From contig JABGSN010000028.1 of the NCBI GenBank assembly GCA_018647765.1, positions 1-64,000 on the forward strand: 64,000 nt of DNA, read 5' to 3'. Both the position numbers and the translations under genes were made by a program. The DNA comes from Oceanospirillaceae bacterium. GTDB lineage: Bacteria; Pseudomonadota; Gammaproteobacteria; Pseudomonadales; Balneatricaceae. The notes under the pieces are model-generated. The model searched no databases and was not told where the DNA came from. It saw nothing but the letters and a program-made list of their open reading frames with translations. Numbering within the stretch: the stretch's first letter is position 1; the number at the start of each line of letters is the position of its first letter. Positions 61,986 to 64,000 of this stretch are shown here, piece after piece.

Positions 61986-63365
61986 TTATGCAGGTACGTA
62001 TGGACCTAACTCACCGCCAAAGATGGCTGGATCGTAATCAACGGTCTTAGCATCAACTTGATCAACAATCTTAAGGTAATCAAAGTCGCTGGTACGTGCA
62101 GAAGGTGAATTACCCTGCATAACCAAGATGTCCTTAATACACTGGTGATCGGCACCACGGTATAAGGTGTCGCCGTTACCAGCACCAGTGAATTTAAAGT
62201 CTTCAAGGGCTTTAATTACTTCTGGTGGGTAGAAAGTACCGGCCATTTCACATGCGTTTGCATACAATAGTGTTTGTACGTAACAGGTGTGTGCTGCCTG
62301 TGAAGGTGGGAAGCCATATTCGTCGGTAAAGGTCTTAACAAATACCTTAGAGCCTTCGTCTTCTAATGCCCAGTTCCAGCCAGATGTACCTAGTACACCA
62401 TCGATGTTGGTAGAACCTGCACCTTTAGCCATCAAACGGCTGTATAGCGGTACAACGATTTCTAGGTTCTTACCATTCTTCTGCATGTCACGCATACCGA
62501 AGTTAACAGCGTTGGTTAGAGAGTTAACCATGTTAGCACCGTAGTGGTTCAATACCAATACGTCTGCGTCTGAGTTTAATACCTGAGACAAGTACTGAGA
62601 GAAGTCAGTTGTCTTCAACGGCGTCATGATGTTGCCTTCAGTGCTCCAACCTTCCTTCTCGGTGAATTCCTGCATAGATTGTTGCTGGGTGTGGCCCCAA
62701 GAGTAATCCGCAGTTAAGTGGAATGCACGACGATCTTTACCGTATTCTTTGCTCAATACAGGAGACAGTGCCTTACCTGTCATGTGAGCGTTAAAGAAAT
62801 GACGGAAACCGTAACGTTGCTTGTCCTTACCTGTAGTGTCGTTTGAGTGAGTCAAACCACACATGAAGATGATGCCTAGCTCATTACATAAGTACTGTTG
62901 AGCAATGGCGATACCAGAAGAAGAACCACCAGTAACCATGATTACTTTGTCACGTTCGATCATACGACGTGCAGAAGTACGTGATGCGTCAGCGTTAGTT
63001 TGAGTGTCACCAGTAACGTAAGTTACTTTTTTGCCCAAAATACCGTTACCAGTTAATTTGCTTGGCTTAAGGGTGTCGAGCATGCCGCCACCGTTGTTCA
63101 AGTGCTTAACGGCAAGTTTGTATGCGCGTAATTCGTCGGCGCCTTCGTCGGCGTATGCGCCAGTTTGTGGTACGTTAAAACCAAGAACTACTTCACTACC
63201 TTTTACAGGGTAGTTACCGATAGCATCTTCTGCCCAAGCATTTTGGGTGTAAAACAGTGGTGTAGCAGCTGCGCCTACAGCGCCTGCAGACGTGGCTTTC
63301 AACACAGAGCGGCGAGACCAGCCCGATGCAGTGTGACTTGATTTTTCAGATTTTACATCTGTCAT
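61986..63365 (-). CDS. ABC substrate-binding protein (LivK/AmiC-like) with Tat signal
   Basis: A 459-residue type I periplasmic binding protein. The N-terminus has a twin-arginine signal (SRRSVLKA near residue 19-26, then a small-residue hydrophobic stretch ending AWA), so it should be exported folded. The mature part opens VVLGFNVPQTGAYADEGADE and contains VTGGSSSGIAIAQQYLCNEL. The ATG after TTGGAG is preferred over an upstream TTG. It is longer than LivK (about 350) and nearer to AmiC/UrtA sizes. By position it is the receptor for the adjacent catabolic cluster. Confidence 0.9.
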   Translation of the reverse strand: MTDVKSEKSSHTASGWSRRSVLKATSAGAVGAAATPLFYTQNAWAEDAIGNYPVKGSEVVLGFNVPQTGAYADEGADELRAYKLAVKHLNNGGGMLDTLKPSKLTGNGILGKKVTYVTGDTQTNADASRTSARRMIERDKVIMVTGGSSSGIAIAQQYLCNELGIIFMCGLTHSNDTTGKDKQRYGFRHFFNAHMTGKALSPVLSKEYGKDRRAFHLTADYSWGHTQQQSMQEFTEKEGWSTEGNIMTPLKTTDFSQYLSQVLNSDADVLVLNHYGANMVNSLTNAVNFGMRDMQKNGKNLEIVVPLYSRLMAKGAGSTNIDGVLGTSGWNWALEDEGSKVFVKTFTDEYGFPPSQAAHTCYVQTLLYANACEMAGTFYPPEVIKALEDFKFTGAGNGDTLYRGADHQCIKDILVMQGNSPSARTSDFDYLKIVDQVDAKTVDYDPAIFGGELGPYVPA

Positions 63366-63632
63366 AACAAACTCCAATTTATTGTTGTTGAACCGAGATG
63401 AACACTATCAGCAGATCAAAGCAGAGGTGCTTCTGGGTTAAGGCATAGTCTAGAGATTTGTCTGTTATTGAAAATTAGACCTTAGTGAATGAGACCAAAG
63501 TCTGTGCGACTAAAGTGCAAGATCTTTAGGTAATAAAAATTAGTCGTTGCAGGTTAATACAATCACATCAAACCTTCTGTATACTGCAGGTGTTCGTTTC
63601 CAGACGCCAATAACATTGACGAGATTGACCTC

Positions 63633-64000
63633 ATGACCAGTGCCAGTAACCCACAAAAACCCATTAGCATTGCAGTGTTAACCGTTTCCGACACGCGCAC
63701 CAAAGCCACCGATAAGTCAGGCATGACCTTAATAGAACGTCTGCAGGCAGCGGGGCATAGTCTGGCGCAGCACAGCATTGTTAAGGATGACGTCTATCAG
63801 ATTAGAGCTGCCGTTAGCCAATGGATCGCCGACCAAAATGTACATGCGGTATTGGTGACAGGTGGTACAGGCTTTACTGCCAGAGATACTACGCCCGACG
63901 CGTTGTTACCCTTGTTTGATCAGGTAATCGAAGGTTTTGGTGAATTGTTTCGTCAGTTGTCATACGCTGAAATTGGCACCTCAACCATTCAGTCGCGGAC
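63633..64000 (+). CDS. moaB: Molybdenum cofactor biosynthesis protein MoaB, cut by window end
   Basis: The first 122 residues of a MoaB/MogA-type molybdopterin-binding protein are present: ISIAVLTVSDTRTKATDKSG at the N-terminus and the MPT-binding segment VLVTGGTGFTARDTTPDAL (73-91). It acts in adenylation of molybdopterin or is a related trimer-forming protein. A TATACT sequence about 50 bases upstream could be its -10 box. The gene runs off the right edge, divergent from the ABC operon. Confidence 0.92.
   Translation, partial: MTSASNPQKPISIAVLTVSDTRTKATDKSGMTLIERLQAAGHSLAQHSIVKDDVYQIRAAVSQWIADQNVHAVLVTGGTGFTARDTTPDALLPLFDQVIEGFGELFRQLSYAEIGTSTIQSR

Overview
The window looks like a chromosome segment from an aerobic, heterotrophic, probably marine gammaproteobacterium. 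Supporting genes are FabV-type enoyl reductase, a tRNA-Val with a consensus promoter, CysD/CysN sulfate activation, FadH, AvtA, YefM-YoeB, and many enzymes for methylated-amine osmolytes. I cannot name the genus. There is no rRNA, CRISPR array, prophage or recognisable insertion sequence. Most genes are intact and densely packed, but two patches (about 13.1-14.75 kb and 38.75-39.18 kb) hold decayed genes.

Layout. 0-5.2 kb: a duplicated tRNA 3' end, then an M16 peptidase bracketed by two 163-bp inverted repeats, each a string of small hairpins, then fabV and tRNA-Val. 5.5-11.8 kb: heterotetrameric sarcosine oxidase (soxBDAG) and a class V aminotransferase, a route from sarcosine to glycine plus a C1 unit with glyoxylate/amino-acid interconversion. 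12-14.8 kb: small genes and four broken genes. 14.8-24.2 kb: cysD with an unusual CysN-CysH fusion, a GNAT, avtA, an MFS carrier, an ABC exporter, a LysE exporter and phhB. 24.2-26.8 kb: a persulfide-dioxygenase-like metallohydrolase with a SulP anion transporter. 26.9-32.5 kb: a CitA/CitB-type two-component system divergent from a TctCBA transporter. 32.6-38.6 kb: a flavin reductase-MarR fusion, a crotonase, fadH, an RluA-type pseudouridine synthase and a DUF482 protein. 39.3-39.8 kb: yefM-yoeB.

40-63.4 kb is the most interesting part. It is a set of neighbouring catabolic operons with two LysR regulators and a dedicated branched-chain-type ABC importer. Operon 1: DapA-family lyase, aldehyde dehydrogenase, PuuB-like FAD oxidase. 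Operon 2: a PhyH-type Fe(II)/2-oxoglutarate oxygenase, then MttB-superfamily methyltransferase, Old-Yellow-type demethylase (DgcA/StcD-like) and two SDRs. Operon 3: HpaB-family flavin monooxygenase, its reductase, a Rid protein, a second PhyH oxygenase, a DUF1028 protein and an ArgE-like M20 hydrolase. Operon 4: substrate-binding protein with a Tat signal, then LivHMGF-type subunits. Together they read as uptake, N-demethylation, ring oxidation and opening, and deacylation of an N-methylated, probably cyclic, betaine. The demethylation products could feed the sarcosine oxidase. Assignment to homarine, trigonelline or proline-betaine type substrates is inference only. The window ends inside moaB.
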